Shown: piece after piece, positions 54,245-64,000 of the stretch
Layout: each line of letters begins with the position of its first letter
How positions within the stretch are numbered: position 1 is the first letter of the stretch
From: Endozoicomonas arenosclerae
GTDB taxonomy: Bacteria > Pseudomonadota > Gammaproteobacteria > Pseudomonadales > Endozoicomonadaceae
DNA length: 64,000 nt
NCBI RefSeq assembly: GCF_001562015.1
Contig: NZ_LASA01000052.1
Span: 1-64,000, forward strand
Direction: 5' to 3'
The notes under the pieces: generated by a model
Databases searched by the model: none
Told to the model about the DNA's origin: nothing
The model's input: the letters and a program-made list of their open reading frames with translations, nothing else
Position numbers and translations under genes: made by a program

Positions 54245-55459
54245 ATGAAATCGATCATCACCAACAAACAACGATCCCTGCTCCCCTTCGGTTTGCTTGT
54301 CGCATCCGTATTGGCGCTGGCTGGCTGCAACCAGAAGCAGGAACAAAGACAGATGCCACCTCCAGCCGTTTCTGTAGTGGACGTCACTCAGCAACCGGTC
54401 GGCGACTATAAAGAATATGTTGCCCGTACTGAGGCCGTAAATACGGTGGAACTCAGGGCTCGGGTAGAAGGTTTTCTTACCCAGAGAGACTTCATTGAGG
54501 GACAGACCGTTGAAAAGGATCAGTTACTCTTTGAAATTGATCGAAAGCCCTATATCGCTAACCTCAAGAAAGCAGAAGCCGATCTGTCGAGCGCCAAAGC
54601 AGAGCTGAACAAGTCAAAGAAAGACCTCCAACGCAGCAAGGATCTTTATAAGAAAGGTCATATCAGTCAGGCTGACCTGGATGCCCAGACCAGCAAGGAA
54701 GCCCAGGCAGAAGCTTCTGTTCAGGCAGCTGAAGCCCAGCTGGATACGGCAAAGCTGAACCTCAGTTATACCGAAATCAAGGCTCCTTACAAAGGCCAGA
54801 TTGGTCGCGCCAAGTACAGTGTGGGCAACCTTGTAGGCCCCAGCAGTGAGCCGCTGGCAACCCTCACTTCTATTGACCCAATCTATGTTAACTTCCAGGT
54901 GGATGAAAAACAGATCATCAGTCATCTTCAGGAAAGCTCTGGCAACCGGGTTCCCGAAGAACAGCAGTTTGCAATGCAACTTCGCCTGCCCAATGGCAGT
55001 GACTATGACCACAAAGGCACCTTCAACTTTGCAGACACCCATGTTGACGAGACTACAGGTACTCTGACATTACGTGCTGAATTCCCTAACCCTATGGGAA
55101 TCATCGTACCTGGTCTCTACGTTACCCTGATCATGGAAAGCAACGCTAAAAGCGAGCACCCGATCATTCCTCAGTCTGCAGTACAGGAAAACCAGTCTGG
55201 TCGCTATGTTCTGGTGGTGACAGCCGAGAATGAGGTAGAAACCCGTCAGGTTGAACTAGGTCGTCGTATTGGGCCAATGTGGGTAGTAAACTCAGGGCTT
55301 AAAGCCGGTGAAAAGATCATCGTAGAGGGGCTGCAGAAAGTGCGTCCTGGTGTGAAAGTTACCCCCAGCATCGTGACTATTGATCCGGAAACAGGCGGGA
55401 TAATTTCCCAGCCAAAGTCTGGTCAGCAGCAGGGCAGCCAGGCTAACAAACAAGGGTAA
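54245..55459 (+). CDS. RND efflux periplasmic adaptor (AcrA/MexA-like)
   Basis: A 404-residue membrane fusion protein. The lipobox is LALAGC, so the mature adaptor is lipid-anchored in the inner membrane. [20 protein letters not shown] is the first half of the lipoyl domain, a coiled-coil hairpin occupies about residues 100-175, the second lipoyl half follows ([20 protein letters not shown]), and the barrel and membrane-proximal domains come next. It links the pump in the next gene to an outer-membrane channel that is not in this window. ATG at 54245 has CGGAG before it. Confidence 0.94.
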   Translation: MKSIITNKQRSLLPFGLLVASVLALAGCNQKQEQRQMPPPAVSVVDVTQQPVGDYKEYVARTEAVNTVELRARVEGFLTQRDFIEGQTVEKDQLLFEIDRKPYIANLKKAEADLSSAKAELNKSKKDLQRSKDLYKKGHISQADLDAQTSKEAQAEASVQAAEAQLDTAKLNLSYTEIKAPYKGQIGRAKYSVGNLVGPSSEPLATLTSIDPIYVNFQVDEKQIISHLQESSGNRVPEEQQFAMQLRLPNGSDYDHKGTFNFADTHVDETTGTLTLRAEFPNPMGIIVPGLYVTLIMESNAKSEHPIIPQSAVQENQSGRYVLVVTAENEVETRQVELGRRIGPMWVVNSGLKAGEKIIVEGLQKVRPGVKVTPSIVTIDPETGGIISQPKSGQQQGSQANKQG

Positions 55460-55464
55460 CTGCG

Positions 55465-58400
55465 ATGATCAGTCAGTTTTTTATTAACAGGCCCAAGTTT
55501 GCCTTTGTCATATCGATTGTCATAACCCTGGTGGGTTTGATCTCCATGATGACTCTGCCTGTGGCTCAGTTTCCGGAAATCACACCGCCACAGGTTAACA
55601 TCAGCGCTGTCTTCCCCGGTGCCGATGCAGAGACTATTGAAGAAGCAGTTATCCGGCCTATAGAAGAACAGGTTAACGGTGTAGAGGATATGCTCTACAT
55701 CAACTCCTCTGCCGGTAACGATGGCAGTGCCAGCATTACCATTACCTTTAATTCCGGTGTTGACCAGGATATGGCTCTGGTCAACGTCCAGAATCGTGTA
55801 GCGGTGGCAGAACCGTCTTTACCGGAAGATGTCAGACGGACCGGTGTTACGGTCAGCAAGAAGTCATCCAGTATGCTCATGGGTATCAATCTGGTCTCCC
55901 ATGAAGGTGAGTATGACGGTGTTTACCTGAACAACTACGCCAACAATTACCTGAAAGAGCCCATGGCTCGTATCGACGGTGTTGCTTCGGCAGATATTCT
56001 GGGCTCCATGGTCTACAGCATGCGTATCTGGCTTGACCCTGAGCGCATGGCATCTCTGGACATCACCACTTCAGACGTATCTAACGCTCTGAATGAACAG
56101 AATGTTATTGTTGCAGCCGGTAAACTGGGCCAGGCTCCTAACCAGGCCGACCAGCAGTTCACCTACACCATTAAAACCAAGGGACGTCTGAGCGACCCTG
56201 ACGAGTTTGAAAACATTATCATCAAAGCTAATCCTGACGGCTCCTACGTTCGCATCAAGGATATTGCCCGTGTTGAGATGGGCTCCCAGAGCTACGATGG
56301 CGTTGCCAAATTCAACAATGATGACACCGCATTCCTGGTTATCTACCAGCAGCCAGACGCTAATGCGATGGAAGTGGCCAAAGGTGTAAAAGCCACCATG
56401 GAGGAACTTTCAGCTCGTATGCCAGAAGGCATTGAGTATGAAATCAAGTTTGATACCACTCAGTTCATCGACCAGTCCATTAAAGAAGTAGTGATTACCC
56501 TGCTTCAGGCTGTGGCCCTGGTTGTTCTGGTGGTATTCCTGTTCCTGCAGAACTGGCGCGCTACTTTGATCCCTGCGATTGCCATTCCGGTCTCCCTGAT
56601 TGGTACCTTTGCGGTCATGCTGGCCCTTGGTTTTTCCATCAATACGATCACTCTGTTCGGCCTGGTACTGGCAATAGGGGTCGTGGTGGATGACGCCATT
56701 GTCGTCATCGAAAACGTGGAGCGATTGATTACCCAGGAAGGGATGAGTCCGGCTGAAGCCACCAGCAAGGCCATGAAGGAAGTATCCGGGCCTATTGTTG
56801 CTACAACACTGGTATTGCTCGCGGTATTCGTACCGGTAGGGTTTATGCCGGGCATTACCGGGGGACTTTACTCCCAGTTCGCGGTAACCATCTCTGTTGC
56901 CGTTTTGCTGTCATCCATCAACGCCCTGACATTGAGCCCGGCGCTGTGTGCCACTTTGCTGAAACAAGGCAAGATGGGACATATCAAATGGCTGGTACCT
57001 GTTGATAACTTCATCAAGCGACTGACCGGCGGATACAAAAGCTGGGTTACCCTGCTGCTGAGAAGAGGTATTCTGGGCGTCGGCCTGTTTGCCATCATGA
57101 TGGCTTCTACCGGATTCCTGTTCACCAGCACCCCTTCCGGCTTTGTTCCTGATGAAGACCAGGGTTTCTTCGTAGTCGATGTTCAGCTGCCTGATGCGGC
57201 CTCCCTGAACAGAACCGAATCGACCATGAAGCACATTACTGACATCATCCGGACAGAACCTGATGTCGACAGTGTTATCAGTGTTTCCGGCTTCAGTATC
57301 ATGGGCGGTTCGAACTCCAACAACGCCATGGCGATTGTAGTTCTGAACAACTGGAAAGACCGCCCCGACATTATGCAGCACCAGCAGGTTGTCCTGAGAA
57401 AGATTCAGGGCAAACTCTGGACTCTGCCTGAAGCACAGGTCATGGCCTTTGCCTTCCCCCCCATTCCGGGTCTGGGTTCTTCCGGTGGTTTCGACTTCCG
57501 ACTTCAGGATACGCTGGGACGCAGCCCTCAGGAACTCGGCCAGGTGCTGAATGGCCTCATCTATCAGGCCAACCAGCGCCCCGAGATGACCCAGGTATTC
57601 AGTACCTATCGAGCTAACGTCCCTCAGTACTTCCTGGAAGTGGATCGCAACAAGGCAAAAGCCCAGGGCATTCCCCTGTCTGAAATCTTCATGACGCTGC
57701 AAACCCAGCTGGGTTCACTGTACGTCAATGACTTCAGTAAGTTTGGTCGAACCTATCAGGTAAAACTGCAGGCTGAGAGCGAATATCGGGCCAACCCTTC
57801 CGACATTAGCAAGTTCTATGTCAGGAATCTCAATAGCCAGATGGTGCCACTGACAACGGTTGCTTCCCTGAAGCCTATTCTTGGCCCCAGCAGTATTGAT
57901 CATTACAACCTGTACCGATCTGCCAGTATCAGCGGTAAAGCCAACCAGGGCTTTAGCTCAGGTGATGCCATCACTGCTATGGAAGATCTGGCGAAGACAC
58001 TGCCTGATGGTTACACCTTTGAATGGTCTGGACAGTCCCTGCAGGAAATCGAAGCGGGTAGCGTAGCACCACTGCTGTTCGCCCTGGCCTTCCTGTTCGT
58101 TTACCTGTTTCTGGTAGCCCAGTATGAAAGCTGGACCATGCCAGTGGCCATCATAGTTGCGGTACCTATCGCTATCTTTGGTGCCTTCTCCGGCATCAAT
58201 CTGTTCCGACTACTGGTGCCCTCGATGGCGAACGATATATACGCCCAGATAGGTATGGTGCTATTGATCGGTATTGCCGCCAAGACGGCCATTCTGATCG
58301 TAGAATTTGCCATGGTACAAAGGCAGCAAGGCAAGAGTATCTTTGATGCTGCTGCTGACGCTGCAGAGCTGCGTTTCCGTGCGGTACTGATGACAGCCCT

Positions 58401-58593
58401 GTCCTTCGTACTGGGTGTACTGCCTCTGGTATTCGCCAGTGGTGCCGGTGCCGCAAGCCGTCGAATTATCGGTACTACGGTCATGTCCGGAATGCTGGCA
58501 GCCACCATCTTCGGCACACTACTGATACCGCTGTTCTACTTCTTGTTGCAGAAAATGCGAGAGCATTTCAATCCCGATAAAGCCAACAGCTGA
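55465..58593 (+). CDS. RND multidrug efflux permease (AcrB/MexB-like, HAE1)
   Basis: A 1042-residue proton-driven pump. The N-terminal segment [20 protein letters not shown], the DD proton-relay pair in [15 protein letters not shown], the Lys in [13 protein letters not shown], and two large periplasmic loops all fit AcrB. It exports hydrophobic drugs or metabolites with the adaptor encoded 5 bp upstream. A strong terminator ends the pair. Substrates are not predictable. Confidence 0.95.
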   Translation: MISQFFINRPKFAFVISIVITLVGLISMMTLPVAQFPEITPPQVNISAVFPGADAETIEEAVIRPIEEQVNGVEDMLYINSSAGNDGSASITITFNSGVDQDMALVNVQNRVAVAEPSLPEDVRRTGVTVSKKSSSMLMGINLVSHEGEYDGVYLNNYANNYLKEPMARIDGVASADILGSMVYSMRIWLDPERMASLDITTSDVSNALNEQNVIVAAGKLGQAPNQADQQFTYTIKTKGRLSDPDEFENIIIKANPDGSYVRIKDIARVEMGSQSYDGVAKFNNDDTAFLVIYQQPDANAMEVAKGVKATMEELSARMPEGIEYEIKFDTTQFIDQSIKEVVITLLQAVALVVLVVFLFLQNWRATLIPAIAIPVSLIGTFAVMLALGFSINTITLFGLVLAIGVVVDDAIVVIENVERLITQEGMSPAEATSKAMKEVSGPIVATTLVLLAVFVPVGFMPGITGGLYSQFAVTISVAVLLSSINALTLSPALCATLLKQGKMGHIKWLVPVDNFIKRLTGGYKSWVTLLLRRGILGVGLFAIMMASTGFLFTSTPSGFVPDEDQGFFVVDVQLPDAASLNRTESTMKHITDIIRTEPDVDSVISVSGFSIMGGSNSNNAMAIVVLNNWKDRPDIMQHQQVVLRKIQGKLWTLPEAQVMAFAFPPIPGLGSSGGFDFRLQDTLGRSPQELGQVLNGLIYQANQRPEMTQVFSTYRANVPQYFLEVDRNKAKAQGIPLSEIFMTLQTQLGSLYVNDFSKFGRTYQVKLQAESEYRANPSDISKFYVRNLNSQMVPLTTVASLKPILGPSSIDHYNLYRSASISGKANQGFSSGDAITAMEDLAKTLPDGYTFEWSGQSLQEIEAGSVAPLLFALAFLFVYLFLVAQYESWTMPVAIIVAVPIAIFGAFSGINLFRLLVPSMANDIYAQIGMVLLIGIAAKTAILIVEFAMVQRQQGKSIFDAAADAAELRFRAVLMTALSFVLGVLPLVFASGAGAASRRIIGTTVMSGMLAATIFGTLLIPLFYFLLQKMREHFNPDKANS

Positions 58594-58600
58594 TCCATCA

Positions 58601-58628
58601 AAGCCCCTGACTCTCAGGGGCTTTTTTT
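58601..58628 (+). terminator. Intrinsic terminator after the RND operon
   Basis: AAGCCCCTGA and TCAGGGGCTT form a perfect 10-bp stem with a 3-base loop, followed by T7. It is 8 bp past the pump gene's stop and separates it from the second pump. Confidence 0.93.
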
Positions 58629-58719
58629 ATAGCCCGTCTATTATTGAGAGAACTTCGCGCCGAGTCGGTAGTCTGACCTCATTGTCAGCGTTCTTCTCAA
58701 TAATAAATGACGAGTCCTC

Positions 58720-61700
58720 ATGCTTACACAGTTCTTTCTGCGCCGTCCCAGACTGGCCCAAGTCATAGCTCTGGTCATTTTAATCAGCGGTTTTCTTTGC
58801 CTGCCCTTGATTCCCACACTGGAATACCCTCAGGTAACGCCACCTCAGATTGAAATCAAAGCCTTCTATATGGGAGCCACAGCCGATCAGGTTGAACGGG
58901 CCGTAGCCACCCCCATAGAGCTCGAGATGAACGGTATCGAAAGTATGCTGTATATGAACTCCCGCAGTTCTAATGATGGCTCCATGACCCTGACCGTCAC
59001 TTTTGAAGCCGGGACCAATCCTGATATTGCCGCGATGAATGTCCAGAACCGGTTGGAGCGAGCCAAACCCAACCTGCCCAAAGAAGTACTGGAATTTGGC
59101 ATTACCACTATGAAAAAGCTCAGCACCCAGCTGATGTTTATCTCACTTTACTCATCCAATCCGGAGCATGATGATACTTGGATGAGTAACTTTGTCTCCC
59201 TGAAAGTCAAAGAATCCCTGGCCAGAATTCCGGGGGTCGGCTTTGTCGACATCATCGGAAAGCGGGATTACAGCATGAGAGTCTGGATGGACGCAGACAA
59301 AATGAGCAACCTGGGCCTGACCCCCTCGGATATCTATCAAGTCATCAAGGATCAGAACCGGGAAATCATAGCTGGCAAGGTAGGACAAAGCCCCAGCAAA
59401 AATCATCAGCAACTGGAATACGTCATTGAGGTAAACGGCCTGCTGAGCAGGCCGGAAGAGTATGCCAGCATTCCTTTGAAAAAAGGGAAAGATGGAAAGG
59501 TTTTACGACTGGGAGATGTAGCTACCATAGAGCAAGGCTCCCAATCCTATGACTTTATCAAGCGACTGGGCACAGGCAGTGCAATACATCTTTCTATATT
59601 TCAGCAACCAGATTCCAACGGACTGGAAGTCAGCCGCCTCTTGAAAGAAGAGATGGAAAGACTCTCAGCATCCTTTCCTAAAGATGTGGATTACCTCATT
59701 CCCTACGACATGAGTCGCTTCGTCAAGGAAACCATCCATGAATTGGAAGTCGCCCTGATACTGACAATACTGTTGGTTATTCTTGTCATTTACCTGTTTC
59801 TGGCTGATTGGCGTTCAACCCTGGTACCTGCTGTCACCATTCCAGTTTCACTGGTTGGCAGTCTCTCAATACTCTACATGTTGGGTTATACCATCAATAC
59901 CGTCACGCTGTTCGGACTGGTATTAGCAGTGGGCATTGTCGTGGATGATGCCATTGTGGTGGTCGAAAATGTCCAAAGGCAGATGCAGGAAAACCAGCTT
60001 TCATCGAGAGAAGCCGTCATTCAGGCAATGAAGGAAGTGACAGGCCCCATAATTGCGACGACGCTGGTTCTATTCGCTGTTTTTTTCCCCATAGGTTTTA
60101 TTCCGGGTACAGCAGGACACTTTTATAAAGAGTTTGGCATCGCAACCGCCAGTGCTGTACTGATCTCCTGTGTCTGTGCACTGACCCTCAGCCCCATCAT
60201 GTGTGACAGGCTATTGAGAAATCAAGGCGCCAGGGAAAACAGGATTTATCACGGAGTTTTACACAGAGGTTTTGAAAAGCTCAGCCAGGGCTATTTGTTT
60301 CTGGCCCGATGGCTGTTAAAGAAACCTGTAGTCACCTTGTTGATCTTTATTGTTATTTCTCTGTCTTCAGTCTGGTTGCTGAAGATAACACCTCGAGCCT
60401 TCGTCCCGATTGATGACCGTGGTTTCTTTTATGCTCTCATTCAGCTTCCTGACAGTCACTCCCTGAATCGGAGCGACAGACTGGTACAACAGGTCATAGA
60501 CCTGACCGAAGACATAGAAGGTATTGAAAATACCGTATCCGTCTCTGGCTTCAGTCCTGTAACAATGACGTCCTCTCCCAGTGCAGCCTTTGTCGTCTTC
60601 CTACTCAAACCCTGGGGTGAGCGTGATACGGCAGAAACCAGTTTGCAGGGTATTATGGCCGAAGTAGGTCAGAGGATTGGAGATATAGACAGTGCCAACA
60701 TTATGCTGGTGCCCCCCTCCCCCATACCCGCCATCAGCTTGTTTGGCGGTTTTGACTTTAAACTTCAGGATCTGGGAGGACATTCACCGGCTGAGCTATC
60801 AACAGTCCTCAACGAAGTTATACAAGGCATCGACAGCAAGCCAGAGATAAACGGCGGCTTTAGCATGTACCGGGCGAATGAGCCCAGAGTCATATTGGAG
60901 ATTGACCGGGAAAAGCTCAACAATCTGGACATTAAGATAGCCAACCTGCAAGACGTATTACAGGGGCATCTGGGCGCCATGTATGTGGATCATTATTTTC
61001 GCTATGGCCGCAATTTTATGATTCTGCTGCAGTCAGAGCAGGAAGATCGAGCCACGCCTGAAGATATTCTTGAGCTCAAGATTCGCTCTGAAAAGGGCAA
61101 GATGATTCCTCTTAAAAACCTGGTCACTCTGCGAAACGGTCTGGGTCCTACACTGCTGGAACATTACAACATCTATCGAACCGCGAGCATTTCTGGTCAG
61201 CCCGCTCCAGGCTATGCCATTGAAGATGCCATGAGTGCCATGGAAGAGCTGGCTACCCAATTGCCTGAAGGTTATGACTACGTCTGGTCAGGTATGTCAC
61301 TGCAACAACGGGAAGCTGGAAAATGGACCGCCCTTATCCTGTTGCTGGCTATTTTATTCGCCTATCTGTTTCTGGTAGCACAGTTTGAAAGCTGGACACT
61401 GCCCATAGCAGTCATGGCCTCTATTCCCATTTCCATGGCTGGAGCATTGTTAGGCCTCTATTTCTCAGGATTGGATAACAACATTTACGCCCAGCTGGGA
61501 CTTATTCTCCTCATTGGTCTGGCCGCGAAAAATGCCATTTTGATCATTGAGTTCGCCAGAGCCAGAGAAGCTCAGGGGGAAAGTATTTTCGACGCCTCAC
61601 TGACAGCAGCACGGCTTCGGTTTCGTGCAGTCCTGATGACCGGCTTGTCCTTTATCATGGGGGTAATGCCGCTACTGTTTACCCACGGTGCAGGTATGCA

Positions 61701-61827
61701 GGCACGTAAATCTCTGGGGACTCCGGTTTTCTGGGGTATGCTGGCAGTGGTGATACTGGCAACACTGCTAACACCTGCTTTTTATCTGATACTGAGAAAC
61801 ACTAAACGGTGGTTTCAAACACGTTGA
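58720..61827 (+). CDS. Second RND efflux permease (HAE1 family)
   Basis: A 1035-residue pump similar in layout to the first: LTQFFLRRPRLAQVIALVIL at the start, the proton-relay DD in [15 protein letters not shown], and the Lys in LAAKNAILIIEFA. It has no adaptor gene beside it, and the terminator upstream means it has its own promoter in the 126-bp gap. It may share the upstream adaptor or use one elsewhere. Confidence 0.94.
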   Translation: MLTQFFLRRPRLAQVIALVILISGFLCLPLIPTLEYPQVTPPQIEIKAFYMGATADQVERAVATPIELEMNGIESMLYMNSRSSNDGSMTLTVTFEAGTNPDIAAMNVQNRLERAKPNLPKEVLEFGITTMKKLSTQLMFISLYSSNPEHDDTWMSNFVSLKVKESLARIPGVGFVDIIGKRDYSMRVWMDADKMSNLGLTPSDIYQVIKDQNREIIAGKVGQSPSKNHQQLEYVIEVNGLLSRPEEYASIPLKKGKDGKVLRLGDVATIEQGSQSYDFIKRLGTGSAIHLSIFQQPDSNGLEVSRLLKEEMERLSASFPKDVDYLIPYDMSRFVKETIHELEVALILTILLVILVIYLFLADWRSTLVPAVTIPVSLVGSLSILYMLGYTINTVTLFGLVLAVGIVVDDAIVVVENVQRQMQENQLSSREAVIQAMKEVTGPIIATTLVLFAVFFPIGFIPGTAGHFYKEFGIATASAVLISCVCALTLSPIMCDRLLRNQGARENRIYHGVLHRGFEKLSQGYLFLARWLLKKPVVTLLIFIVISLSSVWLLKITPRAFVPIDDRGFFYALIQLPDSHSLNRSDRLVQQVIDLTEDIEGIENTVSVSGFSPVTMTSSPSAAFVVFLLKPWGERDTAETSLQGIMAEVGQRIGDIDSANIMLVPPSPIPAISLFGGFDFKLQDLGGHSPAELSTVLNEVIQGIDSKPEINGGFSMYRANEPRVILEIDREKLNNLDIKIANLQDVLQGHLGAMYVDHYFRYGRNFMILLQSEQEDRATPEDILELKIRSEKGKMIPLKNLVTLRNGLGPTLLEHYNIYRTASISGQPAPGYAIEDAMSAMEELATQLPEGYDYVWSGMSLQQREAGKWTALILLLAILFAYLFLVAQFESWTLPIAVMASIPISMAGALLGLYFSGLDNNIYAQLGLILLIGLAAKNAILIIEFARAREAQGESIFDASLTAARLRFRAVLMTGLSFIMGVMPLLFTHGAGMQARKSLGTPVFWGMLAVVILATLLTPAFYLILRNTKRWFQTR

Positions 61828-61920
61828 GCAGATGTAATAATTAATACGCTAAGCAGCCACGAGCGAAGCATTCTCCATCAACGAGTGAATGCCATTAAAA
61901 TAAGAAAAGGAGCTTCTGGT

Positions 61921-62289
61921 TTGAAACGCTCTGATTATCCCAACAAATCTATCTGGGCAGCAGTCTCGATTTTGCCGTCTATTCTGCTCTCAGGTTGCGC
62001 CAGCCCATTGGAATCTCTCAACTGTCATTACCAGCCAGTCAGGGGCTCATTGGTTTTTACAGAAGTGGATGGTGATCTGGCTGAACTGATCTTTCAGCCC
62101 GATGCAGAACAAGACCTGAAGTGGTTTAAAAAATACGGGATAAACCCCGATGACCTGGAAATGTCGATTGCCAACAAAAGACAGTCCCTTGAACTGGATA
62201 CCCGCTACAACGGTATTATCAATATTCGAATATCGGGCAGTTGCTCACCCTACATTGTCTATCAGGGAAATCCTGTTCTTAGCCACTAA
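61921..62289 (+). CDS. Hypothetical small lipoprotein
   Basis: A 122-residue protein that I do not recognise. TTG at 61921 has AAGGAG eight bases upstream and gives MKRSDYPNKSIWAAVSIL followed by a lipobox (LLSGC), so I prefer it to GTG at 61885. The mature part has two further Cys (NCHYQP, GSCSPY) and a charged middle. It lies 93 bp after the second pump, on the same strand, and may belong to its transcript. Confidence 0.68.
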   Translation: MKRSDYPNKSIWAAVSILPSILLSGCASPLESLNCHYQPVRGSLVFTEVDGDLAELIFQPDAEQDLKWFKKYGINPDDLEMSIANKRQSLELDTRYNGIINIRISGSCSPYIVYQGNPVLSH

Positions 62290-62300
62290 GAACAGGATTT
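62268..62300. terminator. Long hairpin between convergent lipoprotein and nhaD genes
   Basis: AAATCCTGTTCTTAG and its exact complement form a 15-bp stem with a CCA loop. The lipoprotein stop codon lies inside it. Both arms end in AAA/TTT, suiting termination of both converging transcripts. Confidence 0.8.
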
Positions 62301-62318
62301 CACCGGCACAACAACTAC

Positions 62319-63725
62319 TTAACCATTCACCAGGAAGTGCATCGCAATACTGGCGGCATATCCCAGGGCAATAGCCCAACTCCAGCGAAGATGACTCAGG
62401 AAGGTATAACGGCCTTTGGCGGTTCCCATCAGGGCTACACCCGCTGCAGAACCTACGGATAACAAGCTACCGCCTACACCTGCAGTCAAGGTAATAAGCA
62501 ACCACTGGAACACATCCATTTCAGGGCTCATCCCCAGGATAGCGAACATAACAGGAATGTTATCCACAATGGCCGAGAAGACACCCGCGGCAATGTTGGT
62601 CCAGGTAGGTCCAACACCGGTGTACATGGTTTCTGAAATCACTTCCAGATAACCAAGGTAGCGCAGTCCACCTACCGAGAAGATAACACCAAAGAAGAAC
62701 AGCAGAGTATCCCACTCAGCATGGGCAACCCGCTTGAAAATATCCAGATCTTCTTCATTTTTCTGTTCACCCATCACCGGAATAGGACGACTGCTGGTCA
62801 GTCCTTTCAATTGCAGGAAGTAGGTGTAGAACATCAACAGGGAAAGACCGGTCATCATGCCCATGAAAGGAGGCAAGCCGAAGAAGTTCTCGAAGGAAAC
62901 AGCCAGCACGATGGTGACCAGGAACAACACACAAATACCGATCCCGCCACGACGAATACCTGAGTGATCATCCAGAGCCGCAGGACGACCTTCTTCAATA
63001 AAGAAGTTCATGATAGTGGCTGGAACAATGAAGTTAACAACCGAAGGCAGGAACAAGGCAAAGAACTGGAAGAACTCAACTTTATCAGCCTGCCAAACCA
63101 TCAGCGTAGTGATATCACCGAAGGGACTGAATGCACCACCGGCATTAGCGGCCACCACAACATTAATCATTGCCATGGTAACAAAAGTCGGGCGACCCTG
63201 ACCTACAGCCATGATCACCGCGCCCATCAACAGAGCGGTTGTAAGATTGTCTGCAATAGGAGAAATAAAGAAGGCCAGAATACCTGTTACCCAGAACAGC
63301 TGACGGTAACTAAAACCCTTGCGAATCAGCCAGCTGCGTAAGGAATCAAAGACCTGCCGCTCTTCCATGGCGTTGATATAGGTCATCGCCACCAGCAGGA
63401 ACAGGAACATGGCCGAATATTCTTCCAGATCGTGCATAACGGCTTTGGACAGGCTCTCGTGAGATACACCATTACCCACAGCCAGCCAGGCAATCAGAGC
63501 CCAGATAATACCTGCGGCCAGAATTACAGGCTTGGACTTCCTGAGATGCAATTTCTCTTCCGCCATCACAGCGATATAGGCGAGGGTGAAAACAACAATA
63601 CAGAGCCAGGCGATGGGGTGAGTTGTCATTCTTAACAACTCTTCTGCCGCAAAAGAAGTCTGCGGGAGAGCAAACAATCCTGCCCCGGCGAGCAGAGAGG
63701 GTCGTCTCAATCCAGAGAAATTCAC
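62319..63725 (-). CDS. nhaD: NhaD-type sodium/proton antiporter
   Basis: A 468-residue ion-transporter-superfamily protein with about 12 membrane segments. AFFISPIADNLTTALLMGAV and NAGGAFSPFGDITTLMVWQA are the NhaD signatures with charged residues that carry Na+/Li+ and protons. It keeps sodium low in the cytoplasm, as expected in a marine organism. The start is GTG with AAAGGAAA upstream. The 275 bp from 63726 to the window end show no gene. Confidence 0.94.
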   Translation of the reverse strand: MNFSGLRRPSLLAGAGLFALPQTSFAAEELLRMTTHPIAWLCIVVFTLAYIAVMAEEKLHLRKSKPVILAAGIIWALIAWLAVGNGVSHESLSKAVMHDLEEYSAMFLFLLVAMTYINAMEERQVFDSLRSWLIRKGFSYRQLFWVTGILAFFISPIADNLTTALLMGAVIMAVGQGRPTFVTMAMINVVVAANAGGAFSPFGDITTLMVWQADKVEFFQFFALFLPSVVNFIVPATIMNFFIEEGRPAALDDHSGIRRGGIGICVLFLVTIVLAVSFENFFGLPPFMGMMTGLSLLMFYTYFLQLKGLTSSRPIPVMGEQKNEEDLDIFKRVAHAEWDTLLFFFGVIFSVGGLRYLGYLEVISETMYTGVGPTWTNIAAGVFSAIVDNIPVMFAILGMSPEMDVFQWLLITLTAGVGGSLLSVGSAAGVALMGTAKGRYTFLSHLRWSWAIALGYAASIAMHFLVNG

Positions 63726-64000
63726 AATGATTTCCTTTAATTATTAAATCAGTCAGGAGCCAAGAAAGCCGCAAAAGGATACTGATTCAATTACGATAAG
63801 CCAACTGCTAGTAATACCGAATATTGGCTTAATCGACTATTTTTCCTCTATTTTGATACTTTACTGATAATTCTCACCAAACGACATTTAACAAGTAAAT
63901 TTAATTTACTTCTCTGAATCCCCTAAAAAGAGACTTGCTCATAAGTTTCCCGTAAAGCGTTGAAACGGATTACAACTGACTTTTATATACAATTTTCATC

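Noticed and set aside
56911-57702. 263-residue minus-strand frame inside the first RND pump
   Set aside because: It is antisense to conserved pump sequence, with no supporting features.
1-64000. tRNA, rRNA, CRISPR arrays and prophage modules
   Set aside because: Looked for on both strands by eye; none was found. A covariance-model search would be needed to exclude small RNA genes.

Overview
The window looks like chromosomal DNA of a marine, host-associated gammaproteobacterium, most likely Endozoicomonas or a relative in Oceanospirillales/Endozoicomonadaceae. That placement is inferred from the gene mix: an EfpL paralogue of EF-P, DUF3301, DUF2788 and YjaG proteins, an RppH-PtsP pair beside a HAD phosphatase as in pseudomonads, a leucine/isovalerate (liu) operon, NhaD, and mobile-element debris. 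No rRNA, tRNA or CRISPR array was seen. About 50 protein genes are supported. Several starts are GTG or TTG, and I moved many starts downstream to a better ribosome-binding site.

Layout. 1-700: truncated 5' part of an IS110-type transposase with a structured non-coding flank, then a REP-like repeat. 0.7-3.8 kb: ECF sigma factor, zinc-finger anti-sigma factor, periplasmic binding protein and a two-repeat PF03640 secreted protein. 3.8-9.0 kb: a minus-strand cassette (sulfotransferase, alkylsulfatase-like MBL protein, zinc alcohol dehydrogenase, SDR) divergent from a TetR regulator, with two matching palindromes between them. 9.0-13 kb: ptsP, rppH and a HAD phosphatase. 13.2-15.1 kb: tryptophan dioxygenase and a kynureninase-like enzyme. 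15.1-19.4 kb: fatty acid hydroxylase, RlmI-type methyltransferase, intact IS200-type element and an SDR. 19.5-25 kb: hypothetical protein, GNAT, DmdC-like acyl-CoA dehydrogenase, a second TetR of the same subfamily and a secreted DXD-family glycosyltransferase with an altered motif.

25.2-34.1 kb is a complete leucine-degradation set: isovaleryl-CoA dehydrogenase, both 3-methylcrotonyl-CoA carboxylase subunits, hydratase, HMG-CoA lyase and acetoacetyl-CoA synthetase, interrupted only by a 168-bp hairpin MITE. 34-39.3 kb: hemerythrin, methylmalonate-semialdehyde dehydrogenase, Ap4A phosphorylase, ElaA-like GNAT and alanine dehydrogenase. 39.3-45 kb: decayed DNA, small conserved genes, EfpL, and a minus-strand pair whose larger member resembles type III secretion filament proteins. 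45.2-50.1 kb: DASS transporter, RluE, VanZ-like protein and a 7TMR-DISM histidine kinase whose phosphoacceptor His is Arg. 50.2-53.5 kb: a cpxR-cpxA-nfi-lipoprotein operon with a terminator-like hairpin in its leader. 54.2-61.8 kb: an RND efflux adaptor and two RND pumps. The window ends with a small lipoprotein and NhaD.

Most of the window is catabolic and stress-response housekeeping. The parts most likely to hold something undescribed are the sulfotransferase/sulfatase/dehydrogenase divergon with its twin operators, the type III-like filament protein with its small partner, the His-less kinase, and the IS110 non-coding flank.
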